Below, piece after piece: positions 10,561-20,079 of a stretch of 64,000 nt of DNA. A program made the translations under genes and the position numbers. Numbering within the stretch: position 1 is the first letter of the stretch; each line of letters starts with the position of its first letter. This DNA comes from Euborellia annulipes (Eukaryota; Arthropoda; Insecta; Dermaptera; Anisolabididae). The notes below the pieces were generated by a model. That model was not told where the DNA came from, did not search any database, and saw nothing but the letters and a program-made list of their open reading frames with translations. Location of the stretch: contig JAKCPI010013819.1 in the NCBI GenBank assembly GCA_023213315.1, forward strand, positions 1 through 64,000. Reading direction: 5' to 3'.

Positions 10561-11089
10561 TATGGATACGAGTGATTTACCGTTGAATAATAATAAAATT
10601 TTAATGTTTTTCTCATTTTTATCGATTTTCCCAAGTTCGTTTTTGTACGTTTTTATGGGGTAAATAAATTTTTATCAGAAATCTAACTCATTTCATCTTA
10701 TTCTACACCCTTTTAGGTACCAGAATCCACTCTTAAGTCCAAACCCGTTTTTTGACACACTTGGTCCCTTTTCTCGGAGATGGTCACATATAGGTTTCCA
10801 TTTAAAAACAGAAGTTGACCTCGAAATACCCTTGAAAGCTTGTTCTAAGTCGACTAACAATAGCGTAATTTAGTTTCCCCCTTGATATAAATAAACTTTT
10901 TTTCGAAATAATGCACTGTTTTTGAGTTATAAGACTGTCCCAAGATAAAAAAACTCACCCGGTATATAGACAATGAACAATGTTTCCATGTGACGTCACA
11001 GCTCCTAATTTACATTTTTATCCAAATTTCCATCATTCAGTTGGAACGTATTTCCAACGCAATGAAAAAAATAAAACCCCCCAAATCAA

Positions 11090-11226
11090 GAACTTCTTTA
11101 TATATTTTATTGCTAATTTCAGATTGGAATAAACACGTGGCTGAATTTACACGTGGGGATGAATTTATTAAAAGAGTGTGGTCGAATATTAAAAGCTCTA
11201 GAAATAGTAGATTTCTAAAATATTAA
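11090..11226 (+). CDS. Possible terminal exon, unknown protein
   Basis: After an acceptor-like TTGCTAATTTCAG (to about 11121), an open stretch reads WNKHVAEFTRGDEFIKRVW and runs about 34 codons to TAA (11224-11226). It has more balanced codons than its surroundings, and AATAAA follows at about 11265. No family is recognised and no upstream exon is found. It could be a transposon remnant. Confidence 0.25.
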
Positions 11227-11300
11227 AAATAATTTTATTTAGTCTATATGTTCAAAAAATATTCAAATAAATTTATTTTTTTAAAAATCATTATTTATAT

Positions 11301-11470
11301 ATTTTTTTTTTTTTTTTGGCTTTTCGGCCTTTCTAGCCATAAGCCAATTTACGATACTATTTATATTTTTTAAAATTTGTCTCTACCCCCGGGGTCAGAT
11401 TTTAGCCGGATGCCTCGAGTCGGATTCGAACCCGGGTCCACTTGGTTAGCAGGCTGACACGCTACCACCT
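11301..11470 (-). mobile_element. tRNA-derived SINE, family 'GGCTAGAA..CCGAAAAGCC'
   Basis: Read on the minus strand it has the B box GGTTCGAATCC, CTGACCCCGGGGGTAGAGAC, the tail phrase GGCTAGAAAGGCCGAAAAGCC and a poly(A). It is the same family as 18271-18455 and 27290-27474. Confidence 0.75.
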
Positions 11471-11484
11471 TTTTTTTTTTTTAT

Positions 11485-11898
11485 AATGTCTTTTTTATTG
11501 AGCAAATTTGATACAATATATATACAGTTTGATCCCAAGACATGTGGGATTTAAGTTTACAGAGTGGAAGAAAAATCGTACATTGCCCTGCAAAGGGCAT
11601 TCGCCGATATGGCTTATCTTAAATTTATTTATAGGTAGAATATCGGGTTTTTTTTGTTATTTTTTATCTGGGAAAGAAAAAGGGGGGGGGGGGGGGGGGG
11701 ATGTGAGGTTATATTTTTTTTTTCCTATAACTAGTGTATTGTTATTATGCTATTTTTAACCGACTTTTTACAATTTTATTAGGCATCGAGCCACCTAACC
11801 TAACCTGGCCCCATTGTTTATATATTTAAATTTAAATTGAATTTTAACAATCATTGTTTATTGTTAATATAATAATAAAGAAATTAATAATTACTTAC
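11485..11898. other. No gene recognised; long G homopolymer
   Basis: This is AT-rich sequence with an 18-base G-run (11683-11700) and the phrase CACCTAACCTAACCTGGCC at about 11791. There is no supported coding or mobile structure. Confidence 0.3.
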
Positions 11899-11960
11899 AT
11901 TTTTATTAATCAATTCAATTTTCTCATTGATTAAAGTTGCTCCTTTTTCTTCTTCAACGT
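11899..11960 (-). CDS. Minus-strand exon 2 of the modular micro-exon gene
   Basis: The acceptor is AAAGAG and the donor a perfect GTAAGT. Joined in phase 1 to the exon at 12035, it reads D-V-E-E-E-K-G-A-T-L-I-N-E-K-I-E-L-I-N-K and ends phase 0. That is the phase at which every cassette exon at 2.5-5.6 kb starts. The Lys/Glu/Asn/Ile composition also matches. Assigning it to the same gene is an inference from strand, phase, donor type and composition across 6 kb of transposons. Confidence 0.5.
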
Positions 11961-12034
11961 CTCTTTAAATAAATAAATAATTGAATTAGGAATTAAATAA
12001 ATAAATATTTATTTAATAATAAATAATAAAATAC

Positions 12035-12146
12035 CTTTAACCCATTTTAATAATAGTTCATTTCTCGGTTTCATTATTGCACAATCTCTTTCTGCTAATA
12101 CTTTTTCTGTATAATATTTAACTAAAGTTTCTTCAATATTTGAGCT
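12035..12146 (-). CDS. Minus-strand exon 1 (first seen) of the modular micro-exon gene
   Basis: This 112-nt exon has a TTAAG acceptor and a GTATTT donor and reads S-S-N-I-E-E-T-L-V-K-Y-Y-T-E-K-V-L-A.. to ..L-L-L-K-W-V-K. It is charged and helical-looking. The frame is open further upstream to an ATG at 12198-12200, so the exon might instead be initial. No known domain is recognised. It is the largest and least repetitive part of the gene, and so the best query for a homology search. Confidence 0.5.
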
Positions 12147-12518
12147 CTTAATTAAAGAGTTTGAAAAAAAAAAGATTTTTAATTTTAAATATAAGAACAA
12201 TTCCTTAAAGGCTTAAATGATAAATGAAATTTAGCAAAGCTCTCTAGAATTGTAGACTGAAAAGTAAATGATATGTAGAGTAGAAGTTATTCTCAGTTCA
12301 GTAATGCCAACATTTGAATTTTTTTTTCCATCTAAGAGTCATGTCAAAACCCGCTAAAATTCAAACAAAACACTCTAAAAAATATATTACGATTCAAGCA
12401 AAGATTTGGGTCAGAGTGGTGTTATGTTTTCTCACCGCCAGGTTCACGGTCATCAGTGTTCCCCACCAGTAGCGCACGGTACCCCTTGTCGCCCGGAACT
12501 AATGTGTGTGAACTTGGC

Positions 12519-12887
12519 CATAAACAAATACTGTATATAACAATACAGGACAGCCTGTCAAAAATATGGTACCCTGAAAACAGCACACTCTAGCGAGAAA
12601 AAAAGTAAACTACATAAAGCGCATAATATTAAAATGCGTAAATTATTTAAAATCGATCTTATTAAATCATATATAACATTAAACGGACACAATATATATT
12701 TTTTCCATGACGCTCAAGTTTTTTTTTTAATTTTGCCGGTAGCCGAAAGTCGGATTTGACTGCAAGATTCCCATTTTGCTCGCATGGTGGCGCTCAAATT
12801 CATGAGACCAAAAACGGTTTGCTTTTCTATTGTATTTTGACAGACTGTCCTGTATTGGTATATACAGTATTTGCCATAAATCATTAT
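12519..12887. mobile_element. MITE with about 45-bp TIRs
   Basis: AAATACTGTATATAACAATA, then CAGGACAGCCTGTCA (12527-12565), returns inverted at 12836-12880 with few changes. The 280-bp interior is unrelated on its two sides and non-coding. Confidence 0.65.
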
Positions 12888-13197
12888 TTTAATATATATT
12901 ATAATAAAGAGAGCGGGAATTCAAATCGCTCATTTGAAAATATATAGATCATATAAAAGGAGTCTCATTAAACATACTTTTTCAATTGACACTGTTTTTA
13001 TAAGATATACAGCAATACTTTTGGCTGAACCGAAAATCAGATGCCCTCATTTTTCCTCTTCACTGAAATACAAGAGTCCAAGGTGCTTTTTTCACTATTA
13101 TTCAAATCCGACGATTGGCTGTTCGGTTTTCAATGTGTGTTTGATTAGGAAAAAAATGGGAGCCCGAAACACACCCCGCCCGGACTAAACTTTCGGA
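12888..13197. other. No gene recognised
   Basis: Two short overlapping open stretches are present, with no splice signals or recognisable motifs. Confidence 0.2.
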
Positions 13198-13352
13198 GGT
13201 TCGGTTAGGATATATTCAGTTCGGCTCGGTTGGGTTCGTATAGCTCCTTTTCGGGCTGGTTTTTAGAAGGTTCGGTTGGCGTCTAAAAGCCAGCCCGAAA
13301 AGGAGCTATACGAACCCAACCGAGCCGAACTGAATATATCCTAACCGAACCG
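13198..13352. mobile_element. Small foldback element
   Basis: The arm GGTTCGGTTAGGATATATTC..GCTCCTTTTCGGGCTGG is followed after about 20 bp by its exact inverted copy ending CCTAACCGAACC. The arms are about 68 bp. Confidence 0.75.
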
Positions 13353-13756
13353 GAGTCGATTTGCACATATTCGGTTCTATTATGTGGTTTGATTTAATAA
13401 AAATATTGTAAATAATATTAATAATATTTATTATTTTATTATAATATTAATATTGATCTACTGCAATTTTAATTAAAAACCGATTAGACGGAATCAAATT
13501 ATATTATATTTAAAATCTCCCGGATAAATATTCAGGTAGTGCTGCGCCCTGGGAGCGCTCAAATAACTAAAATAAGGAGAGGAAGAGGTGGGCAGAGTGA
13601 GGGGACCCATTTGTTAGCTTTTCACCTTTGTTACTATTGAATATCGTTAAATAAATAATTAAATTTCCCGGATAGTATACTAGTAAACACTATAAGCTGA
13701 CCAGCTATTAGATTAGATGGTATGATGTGAAATAGAGCACCATATATCAGGATTAA
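13353..13756. other. No gene recognised
   Basis: AT-rich, with one GC-richer patch (13535-13620) without motifs. Confidence 0.2.
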
Positions 13757-14520
13757 TCTACTCTTATTAAACGAGCAAAAATTGTTTATATATTTATATA
13801 TTTGTATCTTAGTTCTATTTTGAAAACGGCTCTACCGATTTTGATGAAACAAAATCTATTAACAAGTTTTGAGGATGAGAAAACGATCTGGCTAGGTCTG
13901 GACCTCGACAAATTTCATCTTAATTGATCTTTTCTTAATTAAAGTAATTATTGATAGATGAAAATCTCAATAAAAAAGTTTGTTTACATTTTTTTCAATT
14001 ATCTTTTATTTATTAATTGGTTTTTTAATTTTAAAACCCACTAATAGGTTATACCAAATATTGTTATATATTAGAATTTGCCAATTTAATTGATTAAAAT
14101 TCCTCTTATTAAAAAACACGGACTAAAAATATTATCGCAAGCTAGAAGATCAAGTACAGTCGATGGTGGGGGAAGTAATCTCCGAAATCGAAGCCTCAAA
14201 TACAATGTATACATTATTTCATGTAAAAAATTGCTTCAATAAAATTATTTATTATTTATTTAATTGATTAAAAAACTCGATAAATTGTTATTTAATTAAA
14301 AAAAAATAATTATACGGAATTTATTTATATACCTATATACACATAATCTGTGGACCACTAGAAAGCTAGAAATGCAAAAATTGGCTGCGTGGGTGGGGAT
14401 GGATGTGGAGGACCCTGGGGGCGAAGTGCGCGGTTTTTTTTTTTGGGGGGGTTACTATATATATTTGTATTTTTTTTTTAATTTGGTTACCGTGCATCGC
14501 TCGTTGGCTCCAGGTACTAA
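13757..14520 (+). mobile_element. Non-autonomous Helitron
   Basis: It starts A|TCTACTCTTATTAAACGAGC and ends with the hairpin-like ACCGTGCATCGCTCGTTGGC, then TCCAGGTACTAA|T. The 3' stem has two mismatches. It is related to 3538-4433 and to the inverted 18456-18901 copy. It lies just upstream of the first MTSS1 exon seen. Confidence 0.7.
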
Positions 14521-14673
14521 TTATTAAATTGAAAAGCCATATCAATGGAAGTAAGCGTTTATCATTATAAAAATTTCGAAAATTCTTAAAGTATAATTTT
14601 GAGAATTTTCATTTAGATTATTAATTAATAAATCTATAGGTTTTCTAAAATTGGTTCAATTTTCTTATTTCAG

Positions 14674-14781
14674 GATGAAGAGGTTGCGATGTTATCTGAA
14701 TTATCCCATTTACAAGAAGTGGTTGACCAAGTGGAAAAACATACAGCCGATCCATATGCTTTGCCACCTGCTAGCGAACAG
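14674..14781 (+). CDS. MTSS1: MTSS1 / missing-in-metastasis, exon at the end of the I-BAR domain
   Basis: This 36-codon exon lies between TTCTTATTTCAG and GTAATT, phase 0 at both ends. It reads DEEVAMLSELSHLQEVVDQV, with the family signature TADPYALPPASEQ at its end. In vertebrate MTSS1 the matching segment closes the IMD (I-BAR) domain, which binds and bends PI(4,5)P2 membranes and bundles actin, and is followed by V-I-x-D. That is how the next exon here begins. The protein links membrane curvature with actin assembly at the cell cortex. Upstream I-BAR exons are not in the window. No base corrections are needed. Confidence 0.88.
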
Positions 14782-14824
14782 GTAATTTTATTTATTTAAA
14801 TTTAAATGTATTTACATACATATA

Positions 14825-16310
14825 CCGGGTGATTTTTTTTATCTTGAGACAGTCTTATAACTCAAAAACAGTGCATTTAATGAAAAAAGTTTCAAATAAA
14901 AAGTTTATTTATATCAAGGGGGAAACTAAACTACACTATTGTTTGTCGACCTAGAACAAGCTTTCAAGGGTATTTCAAGGTCAAGTTCTGTTTTTTAAAT
15001 GGAAACCTATATATTTCTTTACATATTCTTAATCTACAAAAAAAAACTGAACAACTTTCATAAGAACTATTTTTTTATACGACATCAAATAAACAAAATA
15101 CATGAATCAATTAGATCTCAAAAAAAATCTTAATAATTATTTTTAACAATTATTGTAGCTAATTATCAAATAATAATGATTAAATAATTTATTATTAAGT
15201 AAATAATTATTAAATCGAGAAGTTACAACAATGAAAATAATTGTTTATAATCATTCCATCATTATATAAAAATTTAAGAGAGTATTTTTCTACTTAAACC
15301 ACTAGTTATAATTCTTGAGTTTGATAAAGTTTATTTCTTGTGTCAATCCAGTAGATAGTTATATTGTATTACCATAATAAAAATGGAGCATTTTTTTGTT
15401 GAAGACAGAATTGAAATGGTCTTAATTTATGGTAAATGTGGAAGAAGTTTTATAGATGCCGAGCGTTTTCCTGATAGGAATCATGCGCGGATCAGGGGGG
15501 AGGCGATGGGGGCGACCGCCCCCCCCCAAAGCATTGGAGATCAACATTTTTTATATGTTTATTTAATTTTTTTTTTAATAACATTAGAATTTTAAAATTG
15601 AAGAAAATAAAGTTCTATGTGGGGGGGGCGTCTCTGACTTTGATCGCTACACACACTTGCGAGATCAAAAGTAGATCTTATATGGCGGCGACAGCCCCCC
15701 CCCCAAATCAGAGGTCTGGATGCGCGCCTGATAGGATTCACACCCTCCCAAGCATCATTTCATCCTGTTGTGAAAACTGTTTAAAAAAAAACAGGAAGTA
15801 TAAACGCTACGACAAGCCAAAATAACAAAATTGGAACTGGAATTCATCCAGAAAAATTGCGATACACTCTGGAATGTCACAGAAAAGTGTCGATAAATTT
15901 CTTAAATTATTAATAATAATTAAATTATTTATTTAATAATTAAATATTTGATCATTGTTATCTGATAATTAAATTGAATAATTATTATTAAAAATAATTT
16001 TTATGGATGTTTTTGAGATCAAATTAATTTAATATTTTTTATTATTTGATGTCGTATGAAAAAATAGTTCTTATGAAAGTTGTTCAGTTTTTTTTGAAGA
16101 TTAAGGATCCGCAAAGAAATATATAGGTTTCCATTTTAAAAAACAGAATTTCACCTTAAAATACCCTTGAAAGCTTGTTCTAGGTCGACAAACAATAGCG
16201 TAGTTTAGTTTCCCTCTCGATATAAACAAACTTTTATTTGAAACTTTTTTCCATATAATGCACTGTTTTTGAATTATAAGAATGTCTCCAAGATAAAAAA
16301 ACTCACTCGG
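14825..16310 (+). mobile_element. Mariner-like (DUF4817) element copy B, full length
   Basis: It starts TA|CCGGGTGATTT and ends ACTCACTCGG|TA. The terminal inverted repeats are about 400 bp, running to the 'gaataattgttaaaaat' motifs. The coding remnant begins at 15383 (MEHFFVEDRIEMVLIYGKCG) and is broken by a 245-bp insert and frameshifts. Without a DDE domain it cannot mobilise itself. It lies in an MTSS1 intron. Confidence 0.8.
15483..15727. mobile_element. G/C-rimmed MITE inserted in copy B
   Basis: It is flanked by CCTGATAGGAAT and CCTGATAGGATT, a target duplication of the transposase remnant. The ends TGCGCGGATC and GGATGCGCG are imperfect inverted repeats. The interior has the GGGGGCGACCGCCCCC motif of the elements at 24421 and 30002. 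Confidence 0.65.
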
Positions 16311-16489
16311 TATAGTCTTTTTCTCTTCGATTTTAAGTTTTTTTAGTGCATAAAAATTCGTTTTACCAATTTTTGCTGAATATATTTGCATATTTAAATT
16401 TTACTGCATATTACATGCATATTTCAGCCTTTTCAACTGCATTTTTTGGAAAAACCCTTTCTACTGCATAAAAATTCGGGTCTCTAGTT

Positions 16490-16930
16490 ATAAGTTGTTA
16501 ACCAGGAGAATTTTTTTTGTATCGTATGTTTACCTGATACTCTTCGCCAATTGTGAACCGATTTTGATGATTTTTTTGCATTGGGTTCAGTCTAGTTTCC
16601 AATTGGTTCCGTTTTTTTTTCATTGGTATTGGACCCTTTTTGATTTGTTTGTTCAGGCATAACTTCTTTGTTTATGAACCGATTTTAATGATTCTTTTTT
16701 TATTGGAAAGAGGGTACCTTAGGGGTGGTCCCATATTAATTTGGTCAAGTTCTGAAGATATGATCAATGACGAAACAACGTAAATCTCCAATTCTTATGA
16801 CCAAATAATCGAAATTATAAAAAATAAAATCTTTTATAAAAAATCAATCCTTAAACCATTCATTTATAACCCGCAAACGTTTCGAGAGAATTTCTATATT
16901 TATGAATTGAATTTTATTATCATTTTCTGA
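16490..16930 (+). repeat. Copy of the 'ACCGACTTC' element body, without its ends
   Basis: The phrases CGCCAATTGTGAACCGATTT, TGCATTGGGTTCAGTCTAG and TTGGTCAAGTTCTGA recur at 26.55, 45.8 and 61.6 kb. This copy lacks the ACCGACTTC start and the palindromic 3' half. Confidence 0.6.
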
Positions 16931-16944
16931 TTCCTTCCTGGCGC

Positions 16945-17520
16945 TTGCTTGTTGTTTACCCGTCAGGATCTTTCGATCGACTGACGGGTGAGCGGCGGGG
17001 ACACGCCCCTTTTATAATCACACGCAGCGCGCGAACATTTATGCTTACGTCATCCTAAAAACCGCGAATAATTAACCAATCAGTTTAATTGCTAATTAGG
17101 GCCGCGAGGTTTATAAAGGCAGCTAGCCCCTCGACGCAGAGTCAGTTGTCAGTTGTTATTCAGTTGTTAAAGCTCATTGAAGGAGACAACTCTCCGAGGT
17201 GATTACCTGGGAACGATTTGCTAAAGAAACGGCTTGTGTCTAAGAAGTAATTTGTATACACGTTCTGTAATGAAAAGGCAATAAATGCGGGCTTTGCGCC
17301 AATATTTTATTTAAAGCATGTTTCTGCGGGCTTTGTGCCATTATTTTATTTAAAGCATATTTTCAACTGCCTCTGGCAAATTCGTATTTTAAAAAAGCAT
17401 TTTTCTGGCTTTACGCCGCCAAGAGAGATTCTAATCTCTGAAGATCATCTCCCATCCAAGCCCGGCGAATATCCTTCTAACTAACCCTTCGAGCTAAAAA
17501 TAATAAAAATCATCCATCAT
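16945..17520 (+). mobile_element. Possible solo LTR with its own promoter
   Basis: This GC-richer island has a hairpin ACCCGTCAG..CTGACGGGT (16958-16989), CCAAT (17076), TTATAAAG (17111) and, 25-40 bp on, repeated CAGTTGTCAGTTGTTATTCA. AATAAA follows at 17280. Such U3-R-U5 order suggests an LTR, but I cannot fix its TG/CA ends or a target duplication. It lies in the MTSS1 intron, where it might also act as a promoter. Confidence 0.4.
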
Positions 17521-17556
17521 CTTAATCATTTCCTATAATAATATTTTTCTTTTTAG

Positions 17557-17755
17557 GTTATTTTGGATGCGAAAGGGGACGGTTGTAGTTACGGAAGTGG
17601 TTGGACCTTTCAAACGCCGCCATCGTCGCCGTCGTCCCTGGGTTCCCGGAAGTCGTCCATGTGCAGCATCAGCTCCCTCAACTCGAGCTCTTCGGGGGAG
17701 TAGCAAAAGCCACCCCTCGCCCAGCCACCACTACTGGCATAGAAGCCTCTCACGG
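17557..17755 (+). CDS. MTSS1: MTSS1 / missing-in-metastasis, serine-rich exon
   Basis: After TTTTTAG the exon reads V-I-L-D-A-K-G.. and then the hallmark WTFQTPPSSPSSLGSRKSSM, followed by CSISSLNSSSSG. A run GGGGG (near 17695) puts a TAG in frame. With four Gs the frame continues SSKSHPSPSHHYWHRSLS, exactly as the conserved family continues, and the exon ends in phase 0 at CGG|GTATAA (199 nt becomes 198). This Ser-rich linker after the I-BAR domain is a phosphorylation and partner-binding region in the family. I regard the fifth G as a likely assembly error; a real frameshift would truncate the protein here. Confidence 0.88.
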
Positions 17756-17859
17756 GTATAACCACCCCCGCCCACCCCCCATCCACCCCTTTCATACCAG
17801 ACTCTCTCTCTCTCTAACCCTTAAAATTTCTTTCAATATTTATATTAAAAAAAAAAAGT

Positions 17860-18240
17860 AATAATATATTTAAAAAGTAGTTTTGTTTGAGCATTGCTTA
17901 TTTATTTATTTTTTTGGAACAACCTCCGTTGAGTTCTCTTTGTTTTTTTTTGAAATATAACTTTCCCTAGCATGAATTTTTATTTATTATAAAAAAAAAA
18001 AAAAAAAAATGATCAATCTATTTTTTTTTATATTTTACTTTTTCTTATTATTTTTATTATTATTATTATTATATTTCGAAAAAATTTTATTGATTGTGAG
18101 AATATAGATAAATATAAATCTTTTTATAAATTCGAAGATTTTAACATTTTTTTTTTAGTTTTGAGATTTAAGCCATTTAGTGGGATACATCTCCTACACA
18201 TAAATAGAATAAATAAAAAATGTAAAATTAAAATAAGATT
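17860..18240. other. MTSS1 intron, low-complexity A/T runs
   Basis: Poly-T, poly-A and TTA repeats only; nothing else is recognised. Confidence 0.3.
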
Positions 18241-18270
18241 TAAAATTCTTCTTATTAAAAAACACGGACT

Positions 18271-18455
18271 GGGGGGTCAGATAGGCTAGGCGGTAGCATG
18301 ACAACGGAAAACTAACCAGGGGGACCCGGGTTCGAATCCAAACTCCAGGCATCCAGCTAAAATCTGACCCCGGGGGTAGAGACAAATTTTTAAAAAAATA
18401 TAGCTAGTATCATAATTAGGATTATGGCTAGAAAGACCGAAAAGCCAAAAAAAAT
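18271..18455 (+). mobile_element. tRNA-derived SINE
   Basis: The head is GGGGGGTCAGATAGGCTAGG, with B box GGTTCGAATCC, then CTGACCCCGGGGGTAGAGAC, GGCTAGAAAGACCGAAAAGC and an A tail. It is the same family as at 11301 and 27290. Confidence 0.8.
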
Positions 18456-18901
18456 AAGATTTGTTTTCAAGTTATATAAAAAAAAAACCACTTGAATCAC
18501 TTTATTTGTAAACACACTTGTTTTGTTATGATTTAGACACCTGTTAATTAAAATCAAAAAAAAAATTCCTAATTTTAATATAATATAATAATATTTGTTA
18601 TTACCTATTAGTGGGTTTTTAAAATTAAAAAAACCAATTAATAAATATGAGATAATTAAAAAAAATGTAAACAAACTTTTTTATTGAGATTTTCGTCTAT
18701 CAATAATTACTTTAATTAAGAAAAGATCAATTAAGATGAAATTTCTCGAGGTCCAGACCTAGCCAGATTGTTTTCTCATCCTCAAAACTTGTTAATAGAA
18801 TTGGTTTCATCAAAATCGGTAGACCCGTTTTCAAAATAGAACTAAGATACAAATATACAAACAAATATATAAACACTTTTTGCTCGTTTAATAAGAGTAG
18901 A
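18456..18901 (-). mobile_element. Helitron 5' part, inverted
   Basis: It ends, on the plus strand, GCTCGTTTAATAAGAGTAGA, the complement of the TCTACTCTTATTAAACGAGC start at 13757. The body matches the first 400 bp of that copy. The 3' hairpin end is missing. Confidence 0.65.
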
Positions 18902-18902
18902 T

Positions 18903-19885
18903 ATATATAAATATATAGAATCGGGTTCTCGAAAACGGATCTAATGATTGGTGAAATTCACGTGTTAGCGGGGGGGTGGGGGTTGGCAATTCGATCTGTC
19001 ACGGTCTCATCTTCTGCTAAGTTGTATTTTGATTTTTTTACTTTATCCAATGCAAAGCATGGGTAAAGTATTGTAATCGCTCTCGGGGCAAGCGTGGCTT
19101 CAAAGGGTCCTCAGGTAAAGACTACGGAACCCATGGACTCAATTAAAGTCACAAATTGTAGTATTCAATTAGGTTGAATTTTAGCACGTGACGGTTTTGC
19201 CAAAAATTACATGGGGTCTCGTCGAGAGGCCAAAAAGTGCGATTTTTTCATTTAGTGCGTGCGGATGTATGAAGATGGTTATGCATGTTATTGATTTTAA
19301 GTCGATTCTTCCACATTTTCAGTAGAGGTTTCCATTAATAGTCAAAACATCAAAAATGGAATGCAATAAGGTTATTCCTCTAGTATTAGATAAGAATCGA
19401 TCGTTATTTTTGATTTTAAGTCGATTCCTCCATGTCTTCAGCAATGGTTACCAATAATAATCGAAACGTCAAAAACCTAATGTAGAATTGTTATTCCTCA
19501 AGTATTAGATGAGAATCGATGGCTATTTTTGATTTTAAGTCGATTCCTCTATGTCTTCAGCAATGGTTACAATAATAACCGAAATGTCAAAAATCCAATG
19601 TAGAATGGTTATTCCTCGACTCTTAAATGAGAATTATTTTTGAATTAATGTCAATATGAACTACAAATTGCAAGTGATATCTGATTAATAATAAAGGAAC
19701 AAACATATTAATATTTCAAATGAATTTGGATAAAGTTTAGCAACGATCCGTTGCAGTTTTTTTTTTAGGTTAATTTTAATATATGGTATTCATTAGGTAG
19801 TTGTCTCGATTAAAAAATGTATATTTAATTTTTTACTTCAATTTCCCTCATTTACATAAATAATTGTATTTTTAATTTTAAATCC
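18903..19885 (+). mobile_element. Helitron fragment interrupted by a Helentron-like element
   Basis: TCTCGAAAACGGATCTAATG and GGCAATTCGATCTGTCACGG match the copy at 3538. The match is cut at 19038 and resumes at about 19765 with 'ggtagttgtctcgat'. It sits head to head with the inverted copy ending at 18901. Confidence 0.6.
19038..19760 (+). mobile_element. Helentron-like (HINE) element copy
   Basis: It starts ACTTTATCCAATGCAAAGCA, then TGGGTAAAGT (a hairpin), and ends GGATAAAGTTTAGCAACGAT, then CCGTTGC (a second hairpin). The two ends share an inverted ACTTTATCC. Between them lie two to three tandem units of about 118 bp beginning GATTTTAAGTCGATTCCTC. See 31725 and 46545 for longer copies. 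Confidence 0.6.
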
Positions 19886-20079
19886 ACAAGGAAGTGGTTT
19901 TAATGTTTGGTGAGGTAAATGCTTCAACCTTTAATCTTTGAGGTTTTAATTTTTTGGAGCTTTTATGCCAGTTGAGAGACTTTAATTTTCGCGGAAAGTC
20001 AGTAGGGTTATCTGTAATTTCTTCCTGTAATGTTCATAGAGGATTACAGAAATATCCAGGTAAAAAACGGCTGAAACTA

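Larger units (their letters stand above)
9295..10787. mobile_element. Element with GTGACC..GAGAAAAGGGACC ends, nested in copy A
   Basis: The left end GTGACCTTCTCC..GAGAAAAGG matches the inverted right end CCTTTTCTCGGAGATGGTCAC. Its removal rejoins the interrupted mariner-like sequence at 'aaatat|ataggtttcc'. It carries two foldback MITEs (9497-9832 and 9923-10560). No coding content is seen. Confidence 0.6.
7220..10962 (+). mobile_element. Mariner-like (DUF4817) element copy A, multiply interrupted
   Basis: It starts CCGGGTGAGTTTTTTTATCT and ends with the inverted CTCACCCGG, flanked by TA. These long terminal inverted repeats recur in copies at 14825, 24765, 27258, 34573, 38759 and 54301. 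The coding remnant near 8853-9060 reads MEHFLVEDRIEMVLIYGECG in one frame with frameshifts, like the N-terminal DUF4817 helix-turn-helix domain of insect Tc1/mariner-type transposases. The catalytic domain is absent. Inserts are a palindrome (7483-8285), a SINE (8461-8750) and a third element (9295-10787). Confidence 0.75.

Noticed and set aside
17567..17861. Two alternative plus-strand frames over the MTSS1 exon
   Set aside because: They are the two out-of-frame parts of the same conserved exon created by a single extra G.
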